A stretch of DNA of 42,274 nucleotides, from assembly GCA_965371665.1 (NCBI GenBank), contig CBDUZI010000012.1, positions 1-42,274 of the forward strand. Direction: 5' to 3'. Made by a program: the position numbers and the translations under genes. This document shows, in pieces, positions 33,231-41,672 of this stretch. How positions within the stretch are numbered: position 1 is the stretch's first letter; each line of letters starts with the position of its first letter. Under the pieces are notes generated by a model that ran no database searches, was not told the DNA's origin, and saw only the letters and a list, made by a program, of their open reading frames with translations. The DNA comes from JAUVAV01 sp965371665 (lineage in GTDB: Bacteria; Oederibacteriota; JAAXVQ01; JAUVAV01).

Positions 33231-34378
33231 TGCGGATAGCTTTGATCGCGCGCGGATGCCGGCCCGGAGCCGGCATTGAGCTTTATACTTATGAATTAGC
33301 CCGGCGGCTGGCCGAACGTCATGAGGTCCATGTCCTGACCAATTCGCGGGAGGCCGTGCACTGTAATGCCAAAATAGTGCCAATCAAGGTACCTGACCGG
33401 CCCTGGTGGTTCTCCATTTATAGTTTCAGCAAAGCCGCCGGCCGGGCCGCGCGCCAGGGCCAATATGATATTGTGCATACGCAAGGTTCGGATGGAACCT
33501 GGGGAGACGTGGTGACAGCCCATTCCTGCCATTTAGCCGGTATGCGGGCATCGCTCAGGCTCCATCCGGGCATGGAAAACCAAATGCGGAAAGGGTTCAG
33601 CCCGGCGCATCGCACCATTGTCTCCCTGGAACGTATGGCCTTTTCCAGCGCCCGGCAATTAATCGCCATATCCCGCCGCGTAGGCAAGCAAGTGCGGGCC
33701 GCTTACCCAACCACACGCCGGATTTCCTGCCAGGTGGTCTACCCGGGAACCGGGGAGAAGTATTTTGAGCCGGGGCTGATGGGACGGCGCGATGAGTTGC
33801 GAGCGCAGTTGGGAATAGCCAGAGAAAAAATTGTCCTGGTACTGGTGGCAAACTCTCCGCGTTTAAAAGGGGCGGAACGTTTAATCAGGGCCTTGGCCCG
33901 GGTCCGCAACCGCAGAATCGATTTGTTGATCGCTTCCGGAAAAGATTACCCTCCCTCCCTGGCTTCTTTAGCCGGGAAATTAGGCGTGCGTGAGCGGGTG
34001 CGATTCCTGGCGGTTGGGACCGATGTTCTTTCCGCCTATGCTATCGGGGATATTTATACCGCCTTACCGGAATACGAAGCTTTTGGCCTGGCAATGCTTG
34101 AGGCTATGGCATGCGGCCTTCCCCTGGTAATTACCCAGCATGCCGGGGCCGCGGAGATAATAAAATCCGGCCGGGAAGGATTCCTCCTGCCCGCCCTGGC
34201 GGATGATAAAACCGTGGCCCAAGCCCTGGATCATATAGCAGATAGTATTGACCTCCGGCAGAGTATGGGGCAAGCCGCGCGCTTGACTGCCAGGCAGTAT
34301 TCCTGGGACCGAATGGTGCAAGAGCTGGAAAGCGTGTATGAGCGGGTGAACGCTGAAAAAAGAGGGGAAACCGGTTAG
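33230..34378 (+). CDS. family 4 glycosyltransferase
   Basis: A 382-residue GT-B enzyme from ATG 33230, which overlaps the preceding stop (TAATG); an earlier in-frame start inside the upstream gene is unlikely. It has RPGAGIELYTYELARRLAE in the acceptor domain, IVLVLVANSPRLKGAERLI at the donor domain and EAFGLAMLE (E-x7-E) with MACGLPLVITQHAGAAEII. The pattern resembles LPS-core and O-antigen GT4 enzymes such as RfaG-type glucosyltransferases. The next gene starts at GTG directly after the stop. The sugar cannot be named. Confidence 0.87.
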   Translation: MRIALIARGCRPGAGIELYTYELARRLAERHEVHVLTNSREAVHCNAKIVPIKVPDRPWWFSIYSFSKAAGRAARQGQYDIVHTQGSDGTWGDVVTAHSCHLAGMRASLRLHPGMENQMRKGFSPAHRTIVSLERMAFSSARQLIAISRRVGKQVRAAYPTTRRISCQVVYPGTGEKYFEPGLMGRRDELRAQLGIAREKIVLVLVANSPRLKGAERLIRALARVRNRRIDLLIASGKDYPPSLASLAGKLGVRERVRFLAVGTDVLSAYAIGDIYTALPEYEAFGLAMLEAMACGLPLVITQHAGAAEIIKSGREGFLLPALADDKTVAQALDHIADSIDLRQSMGQAARLTARQYSWDRMVQELESVYERVNAEKRGETG

Positions 34379-35872
34379 GTGATAGAAATAAAAAATATAA
34401 AACAGACTGGTTTTTATCTAACCGGGCTCACACTTTTAGCCCTGGGTCTGAGGCTTTTTCGCCTGGGATTCCGCTCCCTCTGGCTGGATGAAGCTTACAG
34501 TTTGAAGCTGGCCTCGGCTGATTGGCAGGGGATTGTACAGGGCGCGGCCATGGATATCCATCCTCCGCTTTTCCATATCCTGTTGGGCGGATGGATTCGT
34601 GTATTCGGCACGAGCGAATACGCTTTGCGCTCGCTTTCCGCGTTAATGGGAGCGCTTTTAATTCCAGTGATCTTTAAACTCGTTGCGGTCATGATAAACC
34701 GCCGGGCGGCCTGGTTTACGGCCGGATTAACCGCGGTTTCCCCTTATTTCCTGGAACTCTCGCGCTCCGGCCGCATGGCCGGACTCTTGGCGCTGCTGGT
34801 AGTGCTGGCATGGTATTTTTTCTGGCGCTTTTTAAATGATGATAGGATCTGGTCAATTGTTGGGTATGGAGCGGCTATTCTGGCAGCCCTATATACGCAC
34901 TATTTTGGGTTTCTGGTTTTGTTTTCCCAGCACCTTTATATATTTATGGGGATTGGTAAATTAAAACTTTCCCGGGAAAAAAGAAAAGCCTGGATGCTGA
35001 TCCAAATGTTTCTGTTATTAGGTTATTCTCCCTGGCTTACCATATTTTGGAAGCATCTAAGCAGCGGCGGGCCGTCCTGGCGAGGAGTAGGCGCTTCGTG
35101 GTTCGAACCCCTGCACTCGCTTTACAGCTTTATGGTAGGCATATCTTGCTGGACTCTGGCGGATAAGCTTTCAGCCGGGAGCCTGCTGTTGGTAGCCGCA
35201 ATTCCGGCCGGCGCATATCTTATTCCACGGTGGCGGGATTGGTATGGGGTGATGTTGCCGAGAGCCTGGGGATTGATCCTTACGGGTATTTTTGTTCCCC
35301 TGGGTTTAGTGTGGGTCTATTCCATAAATAAAATAAATGTTTTTGATAACCGGTATCTTAGCTTTCCGGCCGCCGCCTGCCTGCTGCTGCTGGGTACTGC
35401 GCTCGCCGCGCTTCCGCGCCGGAAAAGTATTATTGTCGGCGGGCTCATACTGGCGGGTTTTGCCATCCCGATAGGGAATCAGTTTTTTGTATATAGATAT
35501 TATGATAACTGGAGGGGAGTCGCGGCGATTATTGAGAAGCAGGTTCGGAAGAATGATACCGTGGCCGTATACCCGGCCTGGAACGAAAATCCTTTGGATT
35601 ACTACTTACGCGATGATGTCCCGATCCAGGGAATCCCGGGTACTTATGATCCGATTTCCGGAGTTACCAAAGATTACTTTTACATTAACCGTGAGAATAT
35701 TGATAACCTAAAATCCCTTTTTACCAGTGAACAGCAGGTATGGCTGGTACTGGTGAATCAGGGCCAACCCCAGGAGTTGATCCATGAATGGTTTTTAGCC
35801 GGATTCAAGCCGAAATATGAACAACAGTCAGAGGGGATTCGCATTATTCTCTTTGAACCTAAAGTCTTATGA
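34379..35872 (+). CDS. GT-C membrane glycosyltransferase (GT39/PMT-like)
   Basis: The 497-residue protein has an N-terminal membrane helix, SLWLDEAYSLKLA with the catalytic acid pair near residue 37, DIHPPLFHILLGGWIRVFG (typical of PMT_2 enzymes), about eight further spans and a soluble C-terminal domain with a Y-rich stretch. It would add a sugar from a polyprenyl-phosphate donor at the outer face. The start is GTG directly after the upstream stop. The gene overlaps the GT9 gene (ATGA). It is GC-richer than the related gene at 14626. Confidence 0.85.
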   Translation: MIEIKNIKQTGFYLTGLTLLALGLRLFRLGFRSLWLDEAYSLKLASADWQGIVQGAAMDIHPPLFHILLGGWIRVFGTSEYALRSLSALMGALLIPVIFKLVAVMINRRAAWFTAGLTAVSPYFLELSRSGRMAGLLALLVVLAWYFFWRFLNDDRIWSIVGYGAAILAALYTHYFGFLVLFSQHLYIFMGIGKLKLSREKRKAWMLIQMFLLLGYSPWLTIFWKHLSSGGPSWRGVGASWFEPLHSLYSFMVGISCWTLADKLSAGSLLLVAAIPAGAYLIPRWRDWYGVMLPRAWGLILTGIFVPLGLVWVYSINKINVFDNRYLSFPAAACLLLLGTALAALPRRKSIIVGGLILAGFAIPIGNQFFVYRYYDNWRGVAAIIEKQVRKNDTVAVYPAWNENPLDYYLRDDVPIQGIPGTYDPISGVTKDYFYINRENIDNLKSLFTSEQQVWLVLVNQGQPQELIHEWFLAGFKPKYEQQSEGIRIILFEPKVL

Positions 35873-36993
35873 AGCAGTCATCATGCGGGCGGGGAGAGCA
35901 TTACTATGTATTTCGCTCTTTCTGGATGAGGCTGGGTGCGCGAATCATGGATCTGGCCGGCGCCATACTGGTGGGGTTATTTACTTGGGGAAAGGGATTA
36001 CGACCGGAACATAAAGTGATGGCCAACCCGGCCAGGATTCTGGTGATCAGGCTGGATCATATTGGAGATATTCTTTTTGCGCGTCCCTGTTTCCAGGCCC
36101 TCAGAGCGTTTTATCCCCAAGCCAGCATAACAGCCCTGGTTTCCAGAGCGGGCGCGTCCTTACTTAACCAAGATACCAGTATTGACGAGACGATTATTTG
36201 GGAAGCTCCCTGGTTTAAGCGGTCGGATACCAGCTATAAACAGATGGGTTTTTGGGGCCTGGTTCGCGAACTGCGGGGCCGTAATTTTGACCTCTCCCTT
36301 GATCTGCGCGGAGATCTGCGGCATCACATCCTGCTTATGCTTGCCAAGATCACGGTGCGGGTGGGATACGGAATCACAGGCGGAGCTTTTCTTCTGCATG
36401 TACCGCTCAAACTGCGGATCGGGGTTCACGAGGTGGAGCGGAATTTGGACGCGATCCGGGCCCTGGGAGTCGGGGAAACGCCTCGGACCTTTAGCCCACT
36501 GGCCTTGAATGCGGATGAACTTCAGCGCGGGCAGAAAATATGGCAGAGCGCGGGATATAAAGTTGTAATGCATCCTGGTTCCGGCGATACTGCCAAGTGC
36601 CGGCCGCCGGCCGCATTCGCCGAGGTTTGCGATGCCTTAACTGAGCATGGCTGCGAAATTGTCCTGGTGGGCACAGCCGCGGAAAAATCCCTGGCTGAGA
36701 ATGTTGCCGGATTATGCCAACAGTCGGTCAGGGTACTGGCCGGTGAGACTTCGCTGCGCGGCCTGGGAGCCTTAACCGCGGCGGCAGATTTATTTATTGG
36801 GAATGATTCCGGGCCTGCCCATTTGGCGGTAACCCAGGGGATACCCGTAATTATTATCTGGAGCGAAACCAATACACCTGAAGAGTGGGGGCCCTGGGGA
36901 GAAAATGTTCGTTTTACAGTGATTCGTCAGCCTGAGCAAGCGGCCGCAGTGGGGGAAACAATTCAGGCGGCCAAGCAGTGGTTGAATATTTAA
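35869..36993 (+). CDS. family 9 glycosyltransferase (heptosyltransferase-like)
   Basis: A 374-residue GT-B enzyme of the GT9 family, which adds heptose or related sugars to lipopolysaccharide. It shows ILVIRLDHIGDILFARPCFQ, FDLSLDLRGDLRHH, HPGSGDTAKCRPPAAFAEV (about residue 234) and LFIGNDSGPAHLAVTQGIP (about 307), the standard series of GT9 motifs. The N-terminus carries about 45 extra residues before the first strand, so translation may start further in; the ATGA overlap favours 35869. It closes the operon. Presence of GT9 suggests a Gram-negative envelope. Confidence 0.88.
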   Translation: MKQSSCGRGEHYYVFRSFWMRLGARIMDLAGAILVGLFTWGKGLRPEHKVMANPARILVIRLDHIGDILFARPCFQALRAFYPQASITALVSRAGASLLNQDTSIDETIIWEAPWFKRSDTSYKQMGFWGLVRELRGRNFDLSLDLRGDLRHHILLMLAKITVRVGYGITGGAFLLHVPLKLRIGVHEVERNLDAIRALGVGETPRTFSPLALNADELQRGQKIWQSAGYKVVMHPGSGDTAKCRPPAAFAEVCDALTEHGCEIVLVGTAAEKSLAENVAGLCQQSVRVLAGETSLRGLGALTAAADLFIGNDSGPAHLAVTQGIPVIIIWSETNTPEEWGPWGENVRFTVIRQPEQAAAVGETIQAAKQWLNI

Positions 36994-36999
36994 CCACCA

Positions 37000-37150
37000 G
37001 GTGCCTGAGCATTTAGTCGGTTTTTTAGGTTGTCATTCCCGAATGCTCTTATCGGGAATCCAGAGGCTTTGATTTTAAAGGAATTAAAAGTCACTGGATA
37101 CCCGCTTACTACATGCGGGTATGACAAAAGCGACTAATTGCTCAAGCTCC
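37000..37150. mobile_element. miniature inverted-repeat element with inner palindrome
   Basis: Outer ends are GGWGCYTGAGCAWTTAGTCG (imperfect, about 20 of 24 pairs) at 37000-37023 and the complement at 37127-37150. Within lies the TGTCATTCCCGA...GCGGGTATGACA palindrome (37031-37126), of the same class as the cores at 6257 and 13114. I see no clear target duplication. It lies between the convergent ends of the GT9 and diguanylate cyclase genes, where it could serve as a two-way terminator. Confidence 0.65.
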
Positions 37151-37166
37151 TATGATACTAATTCGC

Positions 37167-38423
37167 TCAACCCCCAGCGGTTACCACGCAATTACGTCCG
37201 GCTTTTTTCGCCTTATACAAAGCCTTATCCGCAGCCTTGATCACCTCGCTTGGCGTGATTAGGTGTTGACTTCGTTCAGCAACGCCAATACTTATCGTGA
37301 CACTAACTTGTTTGCCGATTCTTTTTTCGCCCCGCATATAAATGCCTTTTTTATCAGACGGCCGCCGCTTGGCATCGCGGATGGTTATTTTATATTCAGC
37401 GATTGCCTCTCTAAGCGTTTCAAGATGAGGCCGGCAGTCCTGGGCGCTCATACCATTAAACAAAACCAGGAACTCTTCGCCGCCATAGCGATAAGTCTTG
37501 CCCACGCCTTTTAAATTCATCATCCGGGAGCCCACCAGGCGCAATACATTGTCCCCGGTGTCATGTCCCCAGGTATCGTTAAACTTTTTAAAATGATCCA
37601 CATCCAGCATGGCAATGGTATAACAACGGCCCAGGTGCTTTAACTCGGTGTTTAACGCCCGCCGTCCCGGCAGTCCGGTCAACTCGTCGAGAAACGCCAT
37701 GTCATGGCTGCTGAAAAATAGGTTTAACAACATAACCGCGGCTGCAGCGCTAAACAACAGGGTGGAAATAAACGGTTGTTGAAATTTAACCAGGGTCCAA
37801 CTGGTGGCTAATATGGAACCAAAGAAAACCTGATCTGCAGTATGGCCCCGGATATATTGCAGAGCAATAATAATACCCAGGCTCAGCGTTAGCAAAGCTG
37901 CCAAGCGTAAAGGAAGAATAAACTGCTCAAAGGAACGGGAAAAGTAGCTTGCCAGAAATTTGCCCACCCAACCGGACAGACTGCTGTCCGGCTGAGCCGA
38001 TATTAAGGAAACAAAAAACGCGGCTGCTCCGAGCTGGCTCAACAATAAAATCAGATAAATCAGTCCGCGGCGGGAAAACATCCGGCGCTCCGGCAGCATT
38101 GCGAACAGCGGCAGATTAACCGCTAATCCGGCGCCTAATAGCACATATTCAAGCAGAACCGTTCCCCCGGACAGTGGAGTTTGCAGCCGGTTCTGGATCA
38201 CCCAGTAGGCCAAGCCCATTACCAAGGCTGCGAATCCTACGCGTCCCTGGCTAAAGTGCTGGCTCAGCACTATTGCCAGCAAAATCAGAAGATAAGGCAG
38301 ATTAAGCAATAGGACCTGGTAAGCGGGTTGCAGCATTAAGGCTGCGTCCATAGTAAGATAAGCCAATGTCAGAAAAACCAGAGGTATAATCAAGCGCGTA
38401 ACTGCCTGTTGTTTTGCAATCAT
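37167..38423 (-). CDS. membrane-bound diguanylate cyclase (GGDEF)
   Basis: The 418-residue protein has about eight hydrophobic segments in residues 1-225, which form a membrane sensor, and a C-terminal GGDEF domain. The domain shows LTGLPGRRALNTEL, AMLDVDHFKKFNDTWGHDTGD and RYGGEEFLVLF (GGEEF at about 311-315), so the cyclase site for making cyclic di-GMP from GTP is intact. The RxxD inhibitory site usually five residues before GGEEF is absent: the sequence reads KGVGKTYRYGG. The sensor domain is of an unnamed type. Cyclic di-GMP commonly controls exopolysaccharide output, so a link with the adjoining locus is plausible. Transcription is opposite to the glycan genes. Confidence 0.9.
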   Translation of the reverse strand: MIAKQQAVTRLIIPLVFLTLAYLTMDAALMLQPAYQVLLLNLPYLLILLAIVLSQHFSQGRVGFAALVMGLAYWVIQNRLQTPLSGGTVLLEYVLLGAGLAVNLPLFAMLPERRMFSRRGLIYLILLLSQLGAAAFFVSLISAQPDSSLSGWVGKFLASYFSRSFEQFILPLRLAALLTLSLGIIIALQYIRGHTADQVFFGSILATSWTLVKFQQPFISTLLFSAAAAVMLLNLFFSSHDMAFLDELTGLPGRRALNTELKHLGRCYTIAMLDVDHFKKFNDTWGHDTGDNVLRLVGSRMMNLKGVGKTYRYGGEEFLVLFNGMSAQDCRPHLETLREAIAEYKITIRDAKRRPSDKKGIYMRGEKRIGKQVSVTISIGVAERSQHLITPSEVIKAADKALYKAKKAGRNCVVTAGG

Positions 38424-38458
38424 CCGGTCACCAAGTAATGAATTAAGTGTTAATGTGT

Positions 38459-38680
38459 TAGCCGCGAATTCCCCGCTCTTCGAGACTGTGTCGCAACTCT
38501 GTTTTTGAGCAATTTTACTAAGTTTGTCATTTCGAGGCGCAGCCGAGAAATCTCCAACCGTCCTTTTAAATTAAGCGTTTTCGTGGAGATTCCTCACTTC
38601 GTTCGGAATGACAAAGTAACACAAATGTCTCTAAAATTCAATTGCGACACAGTCTCTTCAGAGCGGGGAAATTGAATTAA
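38459..38680. mobile_element. 175-bp miniature element inserted into a REP-like hairpin, with TTC duplication
   Basis: The element spans 38482-38656 with 15-bp perfect ends GAGACTGTGTCGCAA and complement, flanked by TTC at 38479-38481 and 38657-38659. Removing it and one TTC rejoins CCCCGCTC with TTCAGAGCGGGG into a complete hairpin of the REPIN type, beginning TAGCCGCGAATTCCCC like copy C at 10131. Inside the element is a third nested palindrome, TTTGTCATTTCG...CGGAATGACAAA (38523-38615). The rest of the gap 38424-38762 holds copies of the CCTGGATGATTTTGTCC-type repeat near 38700. Confidence 0.8.
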
Positions 38681-38762
38681 ATCGTCAGACCGGCGAAAGC
38701 CCTGGACAAAACCATCTCCTGGACCAAATCATCCAGGACAGGCAAGACGTGCCGGACAGGCT

Positions 38763-40031
38763 TTACTGCAATAACCATTTATAAATCGACTTCACGCTGA
38801 TTTTTTTATTATCAATTTGTATTTCTTCTTCTTCGTCTTCGGTCAATACCAAGGCTTTCTTAAGTTTCAGTTCATCCATGGCTTCTATCAGGGCTCTGGT
38901 TTCTCTTTGCCGGATTGCCGGATTATTCAGATTCTCCGTAACCTGGATTAATTCCACCGGATAGCGCCCCTGTTTAATCAAAAAATCGACCTCGAAGTTG
39001 TTTTTGGTCAGATAATAATACACTTCTGAATTTCTGCGCCGGAGTTCCAGGAAAACCAGATTTTCCAGGTATTTACCCCGGTTTTTAGAAAACTGGAAAG
39101 CGACTGCCTCGATCAGGCCATTATCGATGGCATAGATTTTTTTAGGAGCAACAAATTGCTGCTTCAGGGAATATGAGAATCGCCGGGAGGTAAATATTAA
39201 AAAACTGTTTTCCAGATAATCGACGTAGCTTTTGACAGTATTGGCACTGCCCAAATTTAAAATTTGCTTTAATTTATTAAAGGAGAATAAACCGGCAATA
39301 TTGCTTAAAAGGTATAATGTCAGCTCGCGCAAAGCCTTGATTTCTTTTATTTTATACCGCGCGGCAATATCGCGGTATAAAATATCTTCGTATATTTGCT
39401 TTAAAATAATTTTATCCTGATATTTTAAATATTCCGGCATTCCGCCGTTTTTTAAATATTCATTGAAATATTTTTTGAGCTTCCCCCGCGCTTTGGTATG
39501 ATAAAAGGCTTCTTTGCTCCAGGGATATTGTTTGAATCGTAAAAACTCGCCAAAGGAGAAGGGATAAAGTTCCAACATGATACTTCGTCCGGTTAATTTT
39601 GTGCCTAATTCTTTACTCAAAAGCGCGGCATTGGAACCGGTGATAATAAATTTAAAACCCCGATCCTGCATTTTTCTTACAAAGTTCTCCCAGCCGCCGA
39701 CATTTTGTATTTCATCCAGGAGAAATATTTGTTTGTCGCCAAAAAGCTCTATGAAAATTTGGTATAAATGATTAAAATCATTTATACCAAAATGAATAAG
39801 TCTTTCATCTTCGAAGCTGAAATAATATGTCTGGTCTTTATAGAATTGCTCGATAATCTGCTTAAGCAAAGTAGACTTGCCGCATCTGCGTATGCCCGAA
39901 ATGATAAGGGCGTGGGGCAGGGATTGATATTTTGATACTGTGCGCAATTTATCCCTTCTTATGCTGTCGCCGGGCGCAGGCGGTATTTCATTCTGTTCAA
40001 TAACGATTTCCTTCAGCAAATTTTTATCCAT
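38763..40031 (-). CDS. AAA ATPase with DUF4143 domain
   Basis: The protein (422 residues) has the N-terminal ATPase core with Walker A GIRRCGKSTLLKQ, Walker B IFLLDEIQNVGGW and sensor FIITGSNAALLSKELG, then a winged-helix-like stretch (GSANTVKSYVDYLENSFLIF) and a C-terminal DUF4143 domain related to PD-(D/E)xK folds (FEVDFLIKQGRYPVELIQV, where the usual catalytic lysine is Q). This family is abundant in archaea and candidate phyla; its function is unknown. ATG 40031 is chosen because a G-rich run just upstream could be the ribosome site; a start at 40046 would add five residues made of glycine. The expression signals are described separately. Confidence 0.88.
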   Translation of the reverse strand: MDKNLLKEIVIEQNEIPPAPGDSIRRDKLRTVSKYQSLPHALIISGIRRCGKSTLLKQIIEQFYKDQTYYFSFEDERLIHFGINDFNHLYQIFIELFGDKQIFLLDEIQNVGGWENFVRKMQDRGFKFIITGSNAALLSKELGTKLTGRSIMLELYPFSFGEFLRFKQYPWSKEAFYHTKARGKLKKYFNEYLKNGGMPEYLKYQDKIILKQIYEDILYRDIAARYKIKEIKALRELTLYLLSNIAGLFSFNKLKQILNLGSANTVKSYVDYLENSFLIFTSRRFSYSLKQQFVAPKKIYAIDNGLIEAVAFQFSKNRGKYLENLVFLELRRRNSEVYYYLTKNNFEVDFLIKQGRYPVELIQVTENLNNPAIRQRETRALIEAMDELKLKKALVLTEDEEEEIQIDNKKISVKSIYKWLLQ

Positions 40032-40045
40032 CCCACCCCCCCCCA

Positions 40046-40095
40046 TATGTTCTCATTACTAATGAGAACATAGCACGATTATTGTTCATTGTCAA
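40046..40095 (-). promoter_or_regulatory. promoter and overlapping operator of the DUF4143 ATPase gene
   Basis: On the minus strand TTGACA (40090-40095) stands 17 bases before TATGTT (40067-40072). The -10 box lies in a perfect palindrome with 12-bp arms TATGTTCTCATT and complement and a 3-base centre (40046-40072), which also covers the expected start of transcription. This is the arrangement of a repressed promoter. The leader would be very short, ending in a run of G before the ATG. Confidence 0.75.
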
Positions 40096-40162
40096 TGATA
40101 ACTAGTATGGTGGGGTAACCTGTCAGTTACGGTACTAAATACATTATTTCTTTGTGGTTTCG

Positions 40163-40200
40163 TCATTCCAGCATGGTTTTAGCCGGAATCCGCTTATCCG
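40163..40200. repeat. half copy of a GTCATTCC-type palindrome
   Basis: GTCATTCCAGCATGGTTTTAG is followed by CCGGAATCCG, matching the left half of the inner palindrome at 13114. The right half is missing. In the remaining gap to 40395, TGGTAAAAT (40304-40312) could be an extended -10 for the methyltransferase gene; otherwise I see nothing. Confidence 0.5.
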
Positions 40201-40395
40201 ACCCCGTCCCCTAATATATAAACCCTAACTCCTACATAGAAATGCTACAACACGATAATATCCAAGAAATCCACTAAAAAAACAGAAAAACCCCATTGGG
40301 TTATGGTAAAATCAATCATCCTCTACCCAGGGAAAACTTATAAACAGCATCGCAATGGAAAAAACTTTCCAGACATACGGTAGAAGGGTTTTGAA

Positions 40396-41055
40396 ATGGA
40401 CACTCGGAACACTGACTGTGTAAAAAAGGAGATTACTTGGATGAAATTAAGTTGGGTTGAATTCCTGGCCATGAACAATCCTGTCAGGCGGTGGATTCAA
40501 AAAATCATTGAGTTTAGAGCTTTAACTGGATTTTTAGAAAAACATAATATCAGTTTAGACCAGGGGATAATTCTTGATGCCGGATGTGGTTCCGGATACA
40601 GCACAAAACTGATTGGCTCTACATATACTCCAAAAGAACTTGTCGCCTTTGATATAATGCCTGAACAGGTAGAACTTGCTAAAAAAAGATATTATAAAGC
40701 AGCAAGGTTTTTTGTTGGGGATGTTACAGCAATAGCTTCACCGCCGAATAAATATGATGCTGTCTTTGTGTTTGGGATTTTACATCATGTTCCAAAGTGG
40801 GAAAGAGCACTTCAAGAAATTTACCGGGTATTGAAGCCTAAAGGAGTTTTGCTGATAGAAGAGGTGAACAGAAGCGGAGTGGATTTTGTGGACAACTATC
40901 TGCATTTTTCTCATCCTAAAGAGTCAAGATTTGATTGGCCCCAGTTTGGGGACGAGTTAAAAGCAGTGGGTTTTGATATTATTGATGAGTCGAAAATAAT
41001 TTTTAATATTTTCCATGCTTATTTATGTATGAAGCCTATTGCCAACGGCGTATAA
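40396..41055 (+). CDS. class I SAM-dependent methyltransferase
   Basis: A 219-residue Rossmann-fold methyltransferase of the Methyltransf_11 type: motif I ILDAGCGSGYSTKLIG (about residues 58-73), acidic residue in VAFDIMPEQVELA, FVGDVTAIA, FVFGILHHVPKWERALQEI and VLKPKGVLLIEEVNRSG. It resembles UbiE/COQ5-like and small-molecule enzymes, and the substrate is unknown. AGAAGGG (40382-40388) gives a good ribosome site. The gene is AT-rich and stands alone between repeat-rich gaps, so it need not belong to the glycan locus. Confidence 0.85.
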   Translation: MDTRNTDCVKKEITWMKLSWVEFLAMNNPVRRWIQKIIEFRALTGFLEKHNISLDQGIILDAGCGSGYSTKLIGSTYTPKELVAFDIMPEQVELAKKRYYKAARFFVGDVTAIASPPNKYDAVFVFGILHHVPKWERALQEIYRVLKPKGVLLIEEVNRSGVDFVDNYLHFSHPKESRFDWPQFGDELKAVGFDIIDESKIIFNIFHAYLCMKPIANGV

Positions 41056-41260
41056 TTGATAGGAATTTGTTTTTCGGGATAAACATACCAATCCTGTCAA
41101 AAAGTGTCAATCGTTAAAACTCAATCCCTGCTGAACCTTCAAGAACGACTTTTTCCTGCTACCTTTTCACTATTATTAACTCCGTTTAAGCTAGGCAACC
41201 AGGACGGAGTTAGCTTAGCTGCATAAATATGTATGGGTGTGGGTGCCGGTTATATGATGC

Positions 41261-41336
41261 GGGACACTCTAACTTGTTAAGCACAAAGCAATCAGTTGAA
41301 CTTGACGTTTGAGAAAATTAACAAGTTAAGAGTCCC
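41261..41336. mobile_element. 76-bp miniature inverted-repeat element
   Basis: GGGACACTCTAACTTGTTAA (41261-41280) and the complement of GGGACTCTTAACTTGTTAA (41318-41336) form the ends, with one gap and few mismatches, around a 37-base non-coding middle. It looks like a very short non-autonomous element. No target duplication is clear. The bases 41056-41260 hold a TAACTCCGT...ACGGAGTTA hairpin (41177-41212) and otherwise nothing recognisable. Confidence 0.5.
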
Positions 41337-41393
41337 GAAACACGAGTGAAAGCAATTTCTTATTATGCAGGGGTCGTCGGTAAAATGCTCTGC

Positions 41394-41590
41394 CTGGGAT
41401 CGCCGAGCTCCAGCTCGGCAATGCAACCAGTTATTGATCCGCCGCGCCGTATATTATTTCCGTTTTTACGGTAGACTGTCCGCCAGATGGAAGGTGATAT
41501 GCTGAATCAGCCCATCAGCGTCGATATGGGGCAAGTAGCCGCGAGAATGCCAGCCGGGTTTATTGCCGAGCTGGAGCTCGGCGATCCCAG
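41394..41590. repeat. 28-bp perfect inverted repeat pair
   Basis: The 28 bases at 41394-41421 recur as an exact reverse complement at 41563-41590. Each arm contains GCCGAGCTCCAGCTCGGC or its complement, which is itself palindromic. The 141-base middle has no recognisable coding content. An open frame from 41487 runs through the right arm and gives AELELGDPRI, a repeat-derived peptide rather than a gene. I see no target duplication. Confidence 0.8.
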
Positions 41591-41672
41591 AATACTGTTG
41601 ACTGTATTGGGGGAAGTCCAGTATTACCAAAGCCGACTTTCTTTTGCTGCGGCTAAATTCATTCCTTAATTA

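Noticed and set aside
40286..40300. AACCCCATTGGGTT as a terminator
   Set aside because: The stem is only five bases and is not followed by a run of T.
41487..41669. 60-codon open frame
   Set aside because: Half of it is read through the 28-bp inverted repeat and the rest has no family pattern or ribosome site.
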